This document shows positions 12,103-24,400 of a stretch of 64,000 nt of DNA, one piece after another. Origin of the DNA: Macropodus opercularis (taxonomy: Eukaryota > Chordata > Actinopteri > Anabantiformes > Osphronemidae); NCBI GenBank assembly GCA_030770545.1, contig CM061100.1:13198501-13262500 (forward strand), given 5' to 3'. The notes under the pieces are model-generated. The model was not told the origin of the DNA. It made no database searches and was given only the letters and a program-made list of their open reading frames with translations. Each line of letters starts with the position of its first letter. Positions within the stretch are counted from its first letter, which is position 1. A program made the translations under genes and the position numbers.

Positions 12103-14887
12103 TCAAAAGAAAAAGAAATACATGAGAAAACAGAAGAAGAGGAAAACCAGGATCCAGTTGGCTGGGCGGATGTAAATGATGACCAAACCGATGTTGAAGA
12201 GCCAGCCTTGCATGCCGGTAAAGTCTAAAGTGTGCAAGGTGAAGCCTGCGTGAGCAAAGTGCCAACGTCTTCTTGCCATCACGGTCTGTCTCTGATGTCC
12301 TGAAGTTAAACAGAGGACTGATCATTAAGCCTTGTGAACTGTAACCTCCCTGTTGTAATTATTAACGGAGCAAAGCAATACTTTTGATTGGCATGAATAA
12401 TTGGTTACTGTGAATTTGAATGAAAACCGTTTTTTACAACCAGTATTTATGCACGTTATGTATTTGCATTGGTGGTTTTTATTTTATTTGATTACTGGCA
12501 TATTGTTTGTGAAGCTGTTCAACAACAAACCCCTGCAAAGATGACTTTTATAATGGTACTGTAAAAAAATTGCTTTTCTTGGTTCTACAGTGAACTAGGT
12601 CATGAACACTGGGTCAGTCACGGGCAGAATTACTTATTACACAATTAGCAAATTAGCACCCTGGTGACCCTGGTAGACTTAAAAACTATGGTGAACCCCC
12701 CAAAAAATAAATAAAAACTGTTGTCAATGAAACTACGTAACACAGTTTCAGTTTCTCACCCCAAAAGGCACGAAATCCTTTCCGAAAGGTGGGTAGAGGC
12801 CATTTGGCACATGGAGCATTCTGGAAGTTCTGCTTGCGGGATATGTAGACTTTTAGAAACAACGCCTTTACGGTTTGGTCAAGCTCTATAGATGAATACA
12901 AACCAAACACATCAGCAAATAAAAACAACAACACGCAATTACACTGAGAAACTAGTTGTCAAGATTTTAAAAGTAGTCTGAAGTAGTGATTCATTCAGAG
13001 CTCAGTTTTGTTTGGATCTGTGGGGGAAGCTCACCTTTGTGGAAGTTTGTGTGTGAGATAAGTGTGCGGCACAGAGGACAGGGTGTGTTTGTTGTCCTGT
13101 TCTTGGCAAGCGTGCGAAGACACGGCTCGCAAAAGATGTGACCGCAAGGTTGACAGCTGTACGGGCTGAAGTAGATGTCGAGACACACGGCGCAGGTGAC
13201 GCCCTCTCGGTCGTCCTCCTCACTGTCCAACAGCACACTGCTCACACTCTCAGCCTGCACACAACGCGCGGCACGTACTTCCCTTGTTAATAGTCCAACA
13301 ATAGAGTAACCATCTGTAATATTTACAATTTAAATTGAAATTAGCTTTTAAATTTGCTTTTTTAACATGCGAGCTGTGATTGCATTTCTTCTGTTGTAAG
13401 TCTGGACTCACACCTGCTCCTCCTCAAGCTGACTTTGCAACCAGCGCTCTCTCCTCCTCTGTTTTCTTCGCACACTCTTCAGACGGTTCTTCTCTCTTTT
13501 GCTCACATTGTTAGAGGCTGAGGAGGCTTGAGACTGAGACTACGACAGACACAAACCAATTCAAATCCTGAAACAACTAAAAGGTCAAATAATGTGTTGT
13601 GCGTTACTAAATTAATATGAATGTATTTCAATTTACTTTAAAAAAAAGTAGTACCAACATACCAGCACTAGCCCGTCTTGCTCAGCTTCACTGCCAGAGG
13701 CGGTTCTTCCTCTGAGGAACACGTCTGTATCCGAAAAGTCTCCTTGAAAAGCTCTTGTGTCTCTAGAACACGCGTCATTCGTGAGATTTTGCAGTAGTGC
13801 CTGTTCTGACTGTGTCTCCCTAAAAACAGATGTGAGGCAGGCAACAGCACTGAATGAGGCTTCAGCACCTGTGTCAAACTGCTGACTTGCGGGAAAAGAT
13901 GCAGGTGACTGTGAAGCTTCTTCCACCCCAATATTTGAGAAATTAAGAGTGGACTCGTCCATAACACTCGCAGGGCAAAAACACGACAACCTAAAAGCAG
14001 CGTAATCTTCCGTACTGCGCCTTCTTCTATTAGGAATGCAATACAGAGGACTGAACGGTAATGTGTCCTCACCGTCAGTCACTGTGTGCGTGGCCTCTGC
14101 AGTGAAAGCATGGGACATCACAGCAGCACAGTTAAATGGTAAACTGTTCACAGCTGGTCTCTCTCCACTGTTTTGAGGGGAGTCTGCCAGCAGACAAGCT
14201 CGTCCTCCTCTCTCAGGTCTCATCCTCCTGGGTTGGACAATGAGAACATGCTGTTTTTGGTCATGATCCACACGGCTTTTGTTGAGGTGGACCGTGGCGT
14301 ACCGGCCACAGGGACACGGACTATGGTTAAGGAAGTTGAAGCCACCCAGTCGAGCGCTGCAGTTCTGACAGTTTAGTTTTCCCACAGTCCACTGTGCCTA
14401 GATAGAAAACACACATACAAAGATCACAGTAATGTTGTTATTAGTTTCTTGTTGTTTTGTTAATTAAATTGAATTGAATTGAATAAATGAAACACTCATT
14501 ACTGAACACTGGGTTTCCCCTCACCTGAAGAACAGAGGTCAGAATCCACTCTGGCAACAAGTCAACATTAACATGCCAGATATTGCAAACAGCAGCTGAG
14601 CTTTCGATCGGTTCCTCAAACTGATCCAACATGAAAGAAAAATAATGATCAAGGACACAGATTGTTTATTTTAGCTTCTTGAGCATTTAACCAATAACAA
14701 AACTAACATTTTGGGAAAGGACTTTAAACAATTAAAACATGCTGGCAAACGTCAAACAACGTCAGCAAAGCTACAGGGTATTTATTTATGTAGACGCACA
14801 ACGAAGCTGATGTGAAAGACCTTCACCCACCATCTCCAGACGCGTTGAGTCTATGACAGCTTTGCGACAGCGCCTGCAGCGGAGCAT
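12103..14887 (-). CDS. rnf180: E3 ubiquitin ligase RNF180 (Rines)
   Basis: RNF180 is an ER/nuclear-envelope RING-type ubiquitin ligase. Seven coding exons on the minus strand: 14831-14887, 14525-14620, 13663-14391, 13414-13539, 13035-13254, 12760-12885 and 12103-12299. They total 1551 nt (516 aa; human is 592), with all phases consistent. The start MLRCRRCRKAV has an in-frame stop upstream and aligns to the human N-terminal Cys motif. Then come CNIWHVNVDLLPEWI, the zinc-binding block GKLNCQNCSARLGGFNF, and a basic coiled stretch (RRKQRRRERWLQSQ). The RING finger is C3HC4 (CAVCLDIYFSPYSCQPCGH, FCEPCLRTLAK, PCPLCRTLIS), followed by AKWPLP. The last exon ends in a hydrophobic tail anchor (WILVFLFFCFLMYFFFF). 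The Ser-rich middle is shorter and diverged compared with mammals. It is head to head with htr1a, as in mammals. Confidence 0.96.
14466..14484. repeat. (GAATT)n short tandem repeat in rnf180 intron
   Basis: Three to four pentamers (ATTGAATTGAATTGAAT) with no recognisable LINE body beside them. They may be the leftover tail of a LINE-2 3' end. Confidence 0.6.
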
Positions 14888-15184
14888 GGTCGCCTGAGTT
14901 GATCACAGCAGAGGGGGCCTGAGAACAAGCCTTCACCAGCAACAACATTAACTATCAGCGAATCAAGTGGAGCAAACAAAGTATAGTATGAATATGGTGT
15001 GACAGAAGTGCGTGGGAAAGGCTTTTGTTGGAGTTTTCTCTGACCTGCGACGGGCAGGTTGAGTTCGACCTGTGCACAGTCTAGTTTTACGTAGTTTTAG
15101 TTTTCTCGGGTTTCATGAGCTAACGACGGCAGAAGAAAAACACTTCCCGCTATGCAGCACCGTTGTAATAAGGACACGGACCAT

Positions 15185-15202
15185 ATTATTATTATTATTA
15201 TT
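15185..15202. repeat. (ATT)n microsatellite upstream of rnf180
   Basis: Six perfect ATT units in the presumed 5' flank or 5' UTR of rnf180. Confidence 0.85.
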
Positions 15203-15277
15203 ATCAAACATAAACACCCACCACTTCGACGAAGAAACCAACCAAAGTTACAATCAAGTCTTTTCGCGTTTAGCAAA

Positions 15278-15289
15278 CACGTGACGTCA
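15278..15289. promoter_or_regulatory. Overlapping E-box and full CRE in the rnf180/htr1a divergent interval
   Basis: CACGTG (15278-15283) overlaps a perfect palindromic TGACGTCA (15282-15289). This is the classical combination for bHLH-ZIP and CREB/ATF factors. It lies about 390 bases upstream of the rnf180 start codon and 1.4 kb upstream of htr1a, so it most likely marks the rnf180 promoter. The motif is seen; the use is inferred. Confidence 0.55.
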
Positions 15290-16516
15290 CAGCGTTGGGC
15301 CAGTACTACGGAAAGCCCAATGCACCAAAATGTACGTTCGCGCTAAAATGTAAGCCAGTAAAAGAATCTCGGAGATAAAACGTGAGTTTGTAACGCGGGG
15401 ACACACTGACCCGTCTAGGGAACAGAACGTTAACCAGTACAATAAATCACACTCACAGACAAATAGGATAATGTTAATGCCGGTCACCACAGGGCTCTGT
15501 CTCAGGCCCACTTCTCCTCCACCAGGGTCGCAGCCTGATTCAGTCCAACACAGCTTTGCCATGGATTCTACTTTTAGGAGTTAGAATAAAACGTTAATGA
15601 TTAAGGTCATAGTGGGCGGAGACAAACTTGCTGCATGATATTGAAGGATGGCTCTAATGTTTTTGTCCCTTCATTTATTCTCTCTGAAGTTTGGTCTCTT
15701 ACTGCTGATACAACAACAAAGCCACATACACATAAATCTCTTACGGAGCTTGATATTTAAGAAGCTATACTCACTGTAATATACATCCTTCTTAATTTTC
15801 TTTTCTTTATGTAAAATGATGAACAGCTTGTCATTCATAGACTATGAATCTAGATATAAGAGGTTAAAACTAACTCAGTGCTGTGGCCGGAATTATACTC
15901 AGTAATGTCCCTTCTCTCTGACTTCATTTCTTTCTAAGTTGCTTGAAATAATTCTGTGACGTAACTGGATGAACGGAATGGAACTGAACGAAGAATTAAC
16001 ACCAGGTGGCAGTGTCTCACCTGTGCGCTCTATTCTACTGTCTATTTGACAGTTAATTTTTTGCACGATTGCAATACTGTCATAAAAATGGTTCAATAAA
16101 TAACATAACAACTGGTAAAAAGGTAAATGTCAAACTATTGTGGCATAGTTTGTCTTTGAATCTCCCAGGCGCACACATATTGCAGATGCCTATTGTAACA
16201 CAAAGTGAAATATAATTAAGGCAATAATTTTGTAAATATTTGGAGAAAAAAAAAACAACAATAACTGGCATTTGAAATAAGTAATTTCTTTTGGTGCTGA
16301 AATGAAAAGTCAAATTTGTTTCAACAACGAATATTTAAAATGTCGTACAAAAACCAATAATTTCAATAAAAGCCAGTTTGGGAGAAAGAGCAAACACTTA
16401 GCTTGTGTGTCGTGTTAATCGCGACACCTTCACTGTCGGAGCTCCAGACTAAACAGGTACAAACAGTAAGACTCTGTTACAGCCCCACAGACACATGACG
16501 CATTTTCCATCATCGG

Positions 16517-16524
16517 TATAAATA
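16517..16524 (+). promoter_or_regulatory. TATA box candidate of htr1a
   Basis: TATAAATA lies about 150 bases upstream of the conserved htr1a ATG. With the usual 25-30 base spacing, transcription would start near 16545-16550. That is downstream of an earlier in-frame ATG at 16538 and upstream of the ATG at 16676. Confidence 0.55.
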
Positions 16525-16675
16525 CGCAACATTATTCTTGTTGAGCAGCCGAGACACGCAGACCCTCTCTGCACCAAGCAGTTCACTATGCCCTGTTCAA
16601 TGTACGACGGTGTCATGCGCACCGGGTTCTACAACAAGTAGCCCCAAGTCTCCAACCAAATCGACTTTGCCAGCA

Positions 16676-17926
16676 ATGGACGGCTCAAACAACACGACGA
16701 CCTGGCCTCAGTTTGAGAACCCTTTCAACAAAACCCTCAAACCTGAAGACGAGGAGGTGAAGCTGGGCTATCAAGTGGTCACATCCTTCCTACTCTGCGC
16801 GCTCATACTGTGCGCAGTATTTGGGAATGCGTGCGTCGTTGCAGCCATCGCCTTGGAGCGGTCTCTGCAGAATGTGGCCAACTACCTGATCGGTTCTCTG
16901 GCTGTCACCGACCTGATGGTGTCCGTGCTTGTGCTACCTATGGCGGCGCTTTACCAGGTTTTAAACCGGTGGACCCTTGGGCAGATTCCATGCGACATCT
17001 TCGTTTCCTTGGATGTGTTGTGCTGCACCTCGTCAATCCTTCACTTGTGCGCCATAGCTCTGGACAGATATTGGGCCATAACCGAGCCTATAGACTACTT
17101 GAAGAAGAGGACCCCAAGAAGAGCAGCGGTCCTAATTAGTGTCACTTGGCTCGTCGGTTTCTCCATCTCAGTGCCACCCATGCTGATCATGCGCTCCCAG
17201 CCCAGCAGCATGGCAGAGGACAGGGCGAACCCAAAGCAGTGTAAAATCAGGCAAGATCCCTGGTACACAATATACTCTACATTCGGTGCTTTTTACATCC
17301 CGCTGACACTGATGCTGGTTTTGTACGGGCGGATATTCAAAGCTGCCAGGTTTCGGATCAGGAGGACCGTGCGTAAAACAGAGAAAAAGAAAGTGTCAGA
17401 CTCTTGCCTGGCGTTATCCCCCGCTTTGTTCCACAAAAAGACTCACGGGGACGCACAGGGCAAGAGCTGGAAAAGGAGCGTTGTCCCCCGGCCGCTGCCG
17501 AGTGCCAACGGCGCAGTGAAACACGCGGAGGACGGCGAGTCTCTGGAGATCATAGAAGTTCACAGCAACTCTAAAGGCAACCTGCCGTTACCCAACACAC
17601 CGAGCTCCGTGCCCCTGTTCGAGAGCAGACACGAGAAAGCGACTGAGGCGAAGCGCAAGATCGCGCTAGCACGGGAGCGCAAAACGGTGAAGACTCTGGG
17701 CATCATCATGGGCACCTTCATTCTCTGCTGGCTGCCCTTCTTTATCGTCGCCCTGGTCATGCCATTTTGTCAGGAGTCGTGCTACATGCCACGCTGGCTG
17801 GCGGATGTCATAAACTGGCTCGGCTACTCTAACTCTCTGCTCAACCCCATTATTTACGCGTACTTCAACAAAGACTTTCAAAGCGCTTTCAAGAAAATAA
17901 TCAAGTGTAACTTCTGCAGATCGTGA
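16676..17926 (+). CDS. htr1a: 5-hydroxytryptamine receptor 1A, single exon
   Basis: Gi/o-coupled serotonin receptor of 416 aa in one exon, as expected for this gene. The start at 16676 (MDGSNNTTTWPQF) gives a short N-terminus with an N-glycosylation site at N6. An in-frame ATG at 16538 would add 46 residues not known in the family. Key residues: D79 in TM2, C106, ligand aspartate D113 in TM3 (SLDVLCCTSS), DRY at 130-132, S201/T202 in TM5, CWLPFF at 351-356 in TM6, N386 in TM7 and NPIIY at 390-394. C411 and C414 are probable palmitoylation sites. The third intracellular loop (about 220-335) ends in the conserved RKIALARERKTVKTLGI. The second extracellular loop is odd: the family's GWR after PPML is IMR here, followed by a short insertion and few of the usual residues. 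Fish have two copies, htr1aa and htr1ab; I cannot firmly decide which this is. Confidence 0.97.
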   Translation: MDGSNNTTTWPQFENPFNKTLKPEDEEVKLGYQVVTSFLLCALILCAVFGNACVVAAIALERSLQNVANYLIGSLAVTDLMVSVLVLPMAALYQVLNRWTLGQIPCDIFVSLDVLCCTSSILHLCAIALDRYWAITEPIDYLKKRTPRRAAVLISVTWLVGFSISVPPMLIMRSQPSSMAEDRANPKQCKIRQDPWYTIYSTFGAFYIPLTLMLVLYGRIFKAARFRIRRTVRKTEKKKVSDSCLALSPALFHKKTHGDAQGKSWKRSVVPRPLPSANGAVKHAEDGESLEIIEVHSNSKGNLPLPNTPSSVPLFESRHEKATEAKRKIALARERKTVKTLGIIMGTFILCWLPFFIVALVMPFCQESCYMPRWLADVINWLGYSNSLLNPIIYAYFNKDFQSAFKKIIKCNFCRS

Positions 17927-18165
17927 TGGGATAAGTTTTTGGTGAGGTCTGATCTAAGATGAGATCCAGATGAAAATTAGAACATCTTAAATATACAACA
18001 GCCTGAAAAATGGCACGATGAGATTGTTCAGAATGAAGAATGATTTATTTACTGTTGATCATCATCGTTCAATGTTCCCAGAGATGTCAGTAGCCTATGC
18101 ATTTAGATAAAGCTGTGATTGTTTGATCAAAAGCTCCATGTTTCTCATTCTGCTCTGTAAGGTTC

Positions 18166-18171
18166 AATAAA
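18166..18171 (+). terminator. Poly(A) signal candidate of htr1a
   Basis: AATAAA about 240 bases after the htr1a stop; the first canonical signal in the 3' flank. Confidence 0.55.
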
Positions 18172-20961
18172 CCACCTTTTTAATAACTTCTTTCTTTCTT
18201 TTAGTTTATGTTTAAATCACGCATTTATGAATTGAATTATTTGAAAAATAAGATGCATAAATAAAGGCAAGAATGTTTTAACCAAGAACAAAAATAGGAA
18301 TTTTGATAAATGAACAATAATCTCAGTTTGTTAAACTGAAACGTCATAAATGAGTAGATTTCTTATATCTGATGCTTTGATGGTGAAGGTTTTCTGCTTT
18401 GTGATTTGGGGCAGATGATCAGGTAATAAATTAATTCTGTAATAAAACCAGTCACATCACATAATAAATATAAAACAGCTTTGCTGTATGATCTACTCCT
18501 CTATTTTACTGTGTTATTATATAATTAGAAACTGTGACAATGGACATTTAAGTGATAAACGCTGAAAATAGGTGATGTGAAAACTCTTTTTTTCAAATAA
18601 ACAGTTGTCACAGTGTCAGTGTTACGCTGGCTCCAGCAGATCTTTTAGCCAGTGTTTTCCAACTTTCAGTGTCTGCCAGTATCTGCAAATGATTTATGGA
18701 TTCATGGAAACTATGACATTAAGCATCTGGTCTCCTCAACTGTAGTGTCCTCCAGCAACACATCCAGTGAGTCACTTTTCCTGTAGTAGCTGTCAGTGGA
18801 GGACTGTGCAGCATCTAAGCTTATTCCGTCTACTCTCTGGACTCCGCTCTGGCTAAAAGGCAGAGTTTTGAGCAAAATCTGCAGATCTATAGTTGTCCAC
18901 AGATATGACATATGGACGTCATAAAACTGTTGGTGATGGTTTATGCATCAGTCATATAGACACAGAGCCTCTGTGTAAAAACAATAAACCTCTGTTAAGT
19001 TTTGGAACAATTAGTGATTCTTTCAGTTATTAAAGAAAAATATAGATTTAATAATATAATATGTAATGGAGGGATTTAAACCATCCTTCTTTCTGAAACT
19101 AAATAGTCACAGTACAATGATTTCCTGTCATACACTTTTTACAGATCTAAATCCGTTGCAAATGAAATGTGTTACTCTTCTCAAAGAGTCTTCAAACAGC
19201 AACCCAGATTGTTTCCCCAGAGGTCGACGTGCCCTCTGATCTTCTCATATCATGCACGTCTGGATGTGTTCAATCTCACGGCTGATTGCAAAACAAATAA
19301 AATCCCAGGTGATGATACCAAAACGAAGAGAGCGGGTGGGCAAACAGACAGGTTCACAGAAAGGGAGACAAAACAAAAAGACACATGCACATAGACTACA
19401 TACAAACACACACAGACACTCGCCACAGGATTTGTTAAAGGCTGCGTCATTGAAAGGTTGGTGGCGGTGCTTCTTGTAACGCCTCTCTGCCCCTTTCCTC
19501 CATCACTCACAGCCTCATAACATATAAGTCTGACTTAAAAAGGCTGCGGAGGGGGTACGCAGATGGATGCTGGAGAGGTGGTCACCATAGCAACATATCG
19601 TAGATGCAAACTCCGGGGGCCGAGGGGCAATTACCTGATCAAAGGCCTGTTGTGGCACAGGAATACAGAGGTGTGTGTGAGGGCTCCACAGCTGGCAGCT
19701 ACCTCAGACAATAAGCAGGTGTATTTTTTATTTTAGATTTGTTTTTCACGGCGATTTAAAAAAGGGACAGAAACTTACTTAGTTCAGTTTTCAGTGTAGC
19801 TCAAATTGTTGGAGTCACTGGGATCTTCAGCACAAAAGTGATTTTGCCGCATTGTCTTACTTGCTCTAACAATTTCCTTTCACTGTATCATAACCACTAT
19901 AAAGTTGGGCATAATAAGCTGCTGTCACATATAATATAGTCATTTCTTCAGGCAGAGAGATTTGCTGTTACTTCAATACATTTTTTGGCTAAAAAATTGT
20001 GCTGCGCCACATGAATACTAGATGTCACTTAACAGTCCAGAGCAACTATTATGCGTGTTTTAATTAGCTGCTTGCACCACTGAAAACATTTACAGTTTTA
20101 GGATCTGGAGGTTTGCATGCTGACAAACCGTTTGTAAAATAAACCAAAAAGTGCACTTAGAGATGAGACTTCAGTTCGGTTATGCAGCAACACAGACAGG
20201 AGGAAAGATTTGCATTAATGAAACAGGAGGGACCTGAACCTGAGTTGTTTTAAGAATTAAAGCATATACTTTTCTGCAAAACGTGCTAATATTGTAAATT
20301 TGCTACAATTCAAACCAATCGTACTTTATTTAACTCATGATTAGGACAGAAAATCCAAGAACAAAAAGAGCTCAGTTGTTATCTTGTCTCTCCGGTGACT
20401 TGTTCCTGAAGTTTCCTACAGTATCAAACAACAGGATTTGTTTTTTAGATTCAAAGTCATTTCTCAAAACAGCAGTCAACAGCTAGAAAATTAAAGCTGG
20501 TGACTGAAGCTGTTTCATGACCCACATTCAGTGAGGTTGACTGGGAAGATACAAAACCATTAGAGCCATTAGAAGCACTAAAAGGCTTTAATGATGTTAA
20601 TATGTATGATTGCAGATGCTTGGCTCCTCTCCAGGTTGGTTGTCTGTGCTTGCTCAGAGGCACGCGGCTGTAAATCAGTCTGCATATTGAAGGAGGTGAA
20701 TAGTGTGGATTAAATTTCATGCGTACTCTCTTGAACTCTTCAGTCTTGTTTCCCCTGCAGGAACACCGACGGCAGTCTGCTGTCAGAGGAATTACGCTAC
20801 GCTACTCCGTAACCTCGCAGGACTCCAAGACAAAGCCTCTTCGTCTTTTTCGGATTTCTTCTGGGGACTGTTCCTTTTAATGACCTTAGAGGAAAACAGC
20901 CGACAAGGAACCTGCAGAAAAGCTTTCATTCATCAAGTACTTACATGTATACTGCATGTAC
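18172..20961. other. Gene-free interval downstream of htr1a
   Basis: No supported coding sequence. The part from about 19490 to 19720 is less AT-rich than its surroundings and includes an RFX-type X-box at 19581-19594 and a TCF-like GATCAAAG near 19638. It may be a regulatory element, but conservation cannot be judged from one sequence. Confidence 0.5.
19581..19594 (+). promoter_or_regulatory. RFX X-box consensus match
   Basis: GTCACCATAGCAAC fits GTNRCC-N2-RGYAAC exactly. About one exact match per 64 kb is expected by chance when both strands and spacers of 0-3 are allowed, so this is only a candidate site. Confidence 0.35.
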
Positions 20962-21425
20962 AATTCAATTCAACTTTATTTCTATAGCGCCAATTCACAC
21001 CAGAACCATCTTTACCTATCAGCTTTGTCAAAAAGGAAAGAGAACCAAGCGTTCTGTTGGAGCATAAGGAGCCATGAGGTCTTTAAGACAGGATGGAGCT
21101 TTATTATGAAGAGCTTTGAAGAATTTTGAATTCTATCCTAGATTTGACAGGACAGAGAAGCTAGTGTAGGAGAAATGTCTCTCTTCCTGAGTCCAGTCAG
21201 ACTCTGGCTGCAACATTTTAGTTATGGGACAAACTATGAGCAGGGAGACACAGTCGTCCAGCCTGGAGGAACTAATGCAGGGATTTATGTTTCAGCATCA
21301 CTCTGTGAGAGGATGCTCCTCATTTTAGCAACATTCCTCAGGTGGAAGTAGGCAGTTGTAGAGATCTCTTTAATGTATGATGTAAGGGATAGATCTTCGT
21401 CAAAGATGACACTAAAGTTCCACAC
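20962..21425 (-). mobile_element. Decayed LINE-2 3' fragment with internal deletions
   Basis: Begins with the same tail and 3' terminal segment as 9516 onward (CAATTCAATTCAACTTTATT, then GCGCCAATTCACA). It then follows the 9.8-10.4 kb copy with several deletions, for example GGAGCCATGAGGTCTTTAAG near 21069 and CAGCCTGGAGGAACTAATGC near 21259. It is shorter and more diverged than the other copies. Confidence 0.85.
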
Positions 21426-24400
21426 ATGTACTGTACAGTCACATGTATCTGGATTTATTTGTCCAGCGTAAAAGTTTGATGTGATTGTGGCATCATTTCT
21501 ACTATTTTGATGGAAATAGGCTTCCACAACAGGTACAACAGGTAGTTGTACTTTCTTCTAGAGCAATGAGACGTTACTGGAGGTGTTACTTCCAAACAAT
21601 TAATTCTGAACAGAGAGAGAAAACACATTTCGTCATCTGAGGCACCATCTATAGTTGGAAGAGGCCATATAATTACCATCATTTACTTAACTGATCAGAG
21701 CAAGTGAAGCAACAGATAAATACTTTGTAAAGGTATAAATAAAGGTGCTGCTTCATTTTCATGTTTACTTGTTCTGAATGTTAATACTACGTACCGAGAG
21801 TATGCCGATGTAAAAATGTTCCTTTGTTTCAGCGAGGGGATCATGTTAAACGTGGATTCCTGGTCATGCACAAGTTTCTCTCCCCATCTCTGCTCTGGGC
21901 TCCTCTAAAAATAACAGAGTCACAACTAGTGTACGTTCATCTATATTAAATTTTCTTCATCAAGCTGAGGGCTGGTCAAAATTTACTTCCTGTCCTCTTC
22001 ATCACCTAAACTAATAACTTGTAATTTGAAATTCTGGTTTTATTTTGTAGTATTATCTATGTTTTATGTTAAGCAACATAGAATATGATGACAAAAAGCT
22101 TGGAACCACCTTGGATGCATCTGTTCCTACGATGCTGTTACCATGAGATCACAAGCACAGTTTTTCTTATCTTGAGAAAATTAATTTAGTTGCGATAACA
22201 CGTTAATACAAGATGTTATCACAAGAAAAGACTAACACCATAACCTGTCAACATGAAAATCTCGCTGCTGACATCTCATCTCACAAAGCTGTGTTGACGT
22301 TAGATTTTATTTCAGTTCGGTTTGGGATAAAAGATTCAACAGTGGAAACTTTTCATTTTTGGCACAAGTGCGTTGCTACTGTTTATAAGTTATTAGCCTC
22401 TAACTGGTGAACACCAGAACAATATAACTACTAAATCATTAAAACTGACCAGACAGGCTCATGTTGGCCTGACTTTCTGAACAGCACTGACACATCTGGA
22501 TCAGAGGCCTATAGACACTGAGGATGGTGGCGCATGACTTATGTTCTCCGCTCTCTCTCAGCACATAGATATAGCAGCCAGGATATCATAATCTATTAAA
22601 GTCTATCCACTACACTGCAGCATCAGGTACTGACCTGACCCAAGATATAGACTAAATATGGCAAAATCAGCTTTATCACACACTCATCTCATTGCATAAT
22701 AAGAAAAATAATTGCCTCTCTGATTAAAATAAATTAAAATGTAAATGAAATGTAATAATTGGCTACAAAATCATTGCTGTCTTGCTGCCTGATGAAGCTC
22801 CTCCCAATTAGTTCTGGTGTATTTCTCCATAAGCTGGCGTGCAATTAGTGCCTCCACACCTCTGAGTTGCTTCTGCTGCTATTACATGAGTAAAAACGAC
22901 TGTAGCCTGTTGCTGAAACAGCCGAGCTCAAGCCATGACACTGCCTCCACTGCCTCCGCTGCCTCCGCTGCCTCCCAAAACATTAACTGAGCAAATCCTA
23001 ACAGCATTTCTGTTGCTGCCTGGCTTTCAGACTCTTAGTGCTGATGGGTGGGCATCTTGGAGAATGCTCTGTGCAGGCTGTCACGGTTATGCTGTGTTTT
23101 TCTTCACAGCTCTCAAACTGCTGTTGTTGTTTTCCCTGGCTGGCCCCGTTAGACGTATGCTGCTCTTTGCAGCCTTTGTCAAACTAGCTCACATCAGCGT
23201 ACAGAGAAAGACATTTCAGCCAGTCTGACGTTACAGCTTCCCTTGTCACTCTTTTCTTGCGCTAAACCTGAAAGCCTGGTGTGTTTTTGGTTCCATCCGC
23301 CTGACCCGGCTGAACCAGTACCAGGTGTCAGTGGTCTGGTTTCTCTTTCAGTCCCTCTGAATCACGCTTCAAAAAGAAGCTCAGTGTTTGTAGTCTTGAT
23401 GCTTGCAGGTGTTCTTGCCCATCTGAATGTGATTTCATGCAGCAATAAGTGGTCCAGTAATATTTAGGTTTTCTAGGTCTGATGCACATGTATTGATATT
23501 TCTGTCTGTTGCATGAGAGTTGAAATGTCTTGACTGAATTTGGATAAACTGAGTTCAACATTAGCACAGCCCATAACTTAAAATTAGGTATAATGAAGAC
23601 TAATGTGTAAATATCGTGGATATAGACAAAAGTACATGGTTATCGTGGTTGCAGTAATGTATCAAATATGATCAAATATGTGTTACTGTGCCTAGAACAC
23701 CTCAAACTGAGCCAAGCACACAAACTGGCTGTGTATCTAAAAATAGTAATATAATTAGTATGTGACCTCCTTTGATGTTTTCATTAAAATGTATTTCAGT
23801 TTATCAGAAGCATCTATTTTATATGTCCAATAATTTTGTTGTGTCTCAGAAATCATACTCAAATGTATTTAATGCTAGAAAGGAGAAAGTTGTCGTTCAG
23901 GTTGATACAATCAGCGACTGACCGTAAGGATTTTGCTAAATCTTGTCCCCAAGGACAAACATCTTTGTTCGTTGTCATCATTTGTAAAATGACCACTGGC
24001 TGCATCTCACAGTTTCCCCAAATGAGATTTCTTTTTTTTTCAGTATTTTGCAGAAGTGACAGCAATGATGGCAAAACAAATAATTACCCTCACTGTGACT
24101 GCAGAGATTAGAAAATGAGAAGAGCACAAATGCAATTACTAAAAGTTTGCACATTAGAGTCAAGGGCTTCAGGGACAAACAGTCAATTATAGGGACTCAG
24201 GGTCAGATTTACAATCCAACTGACTGTAAACCATCAGTTTTACACAAAATTCATTTAGGTTCATTCCAGGAACAAAGACACTGTGTAATTCATACTACAC
24301 AACTGGATACTATTACTAACTATAGTAATAGTTTCTTATTTTCTGATACAAATCTGTCACCCTACAAAATTAAACATTCTGCTTAGGTTCAGCATATTTT

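Noticed and set aside
16538..16675. 46-codon N-terminal extension of htr1a
   Set aside because: Not like any 5-HT1A N-terminus, and probably upstream of the TATA-directed start site.
18711..18911. Minus-strand 66-codon frame with a protein-like C-terminus (SLDVLLEDTTVEETRCLMS)
   Set aside because: A weak acceptor-like AG exists, but there is no partner exon, start or family match; kept out as unsupported.
22935..23228. PPLPPLPP-starting plus-strand frame
   Set aside because: The start is a short CTGCCTCC minisatellite; the rest has no signature.
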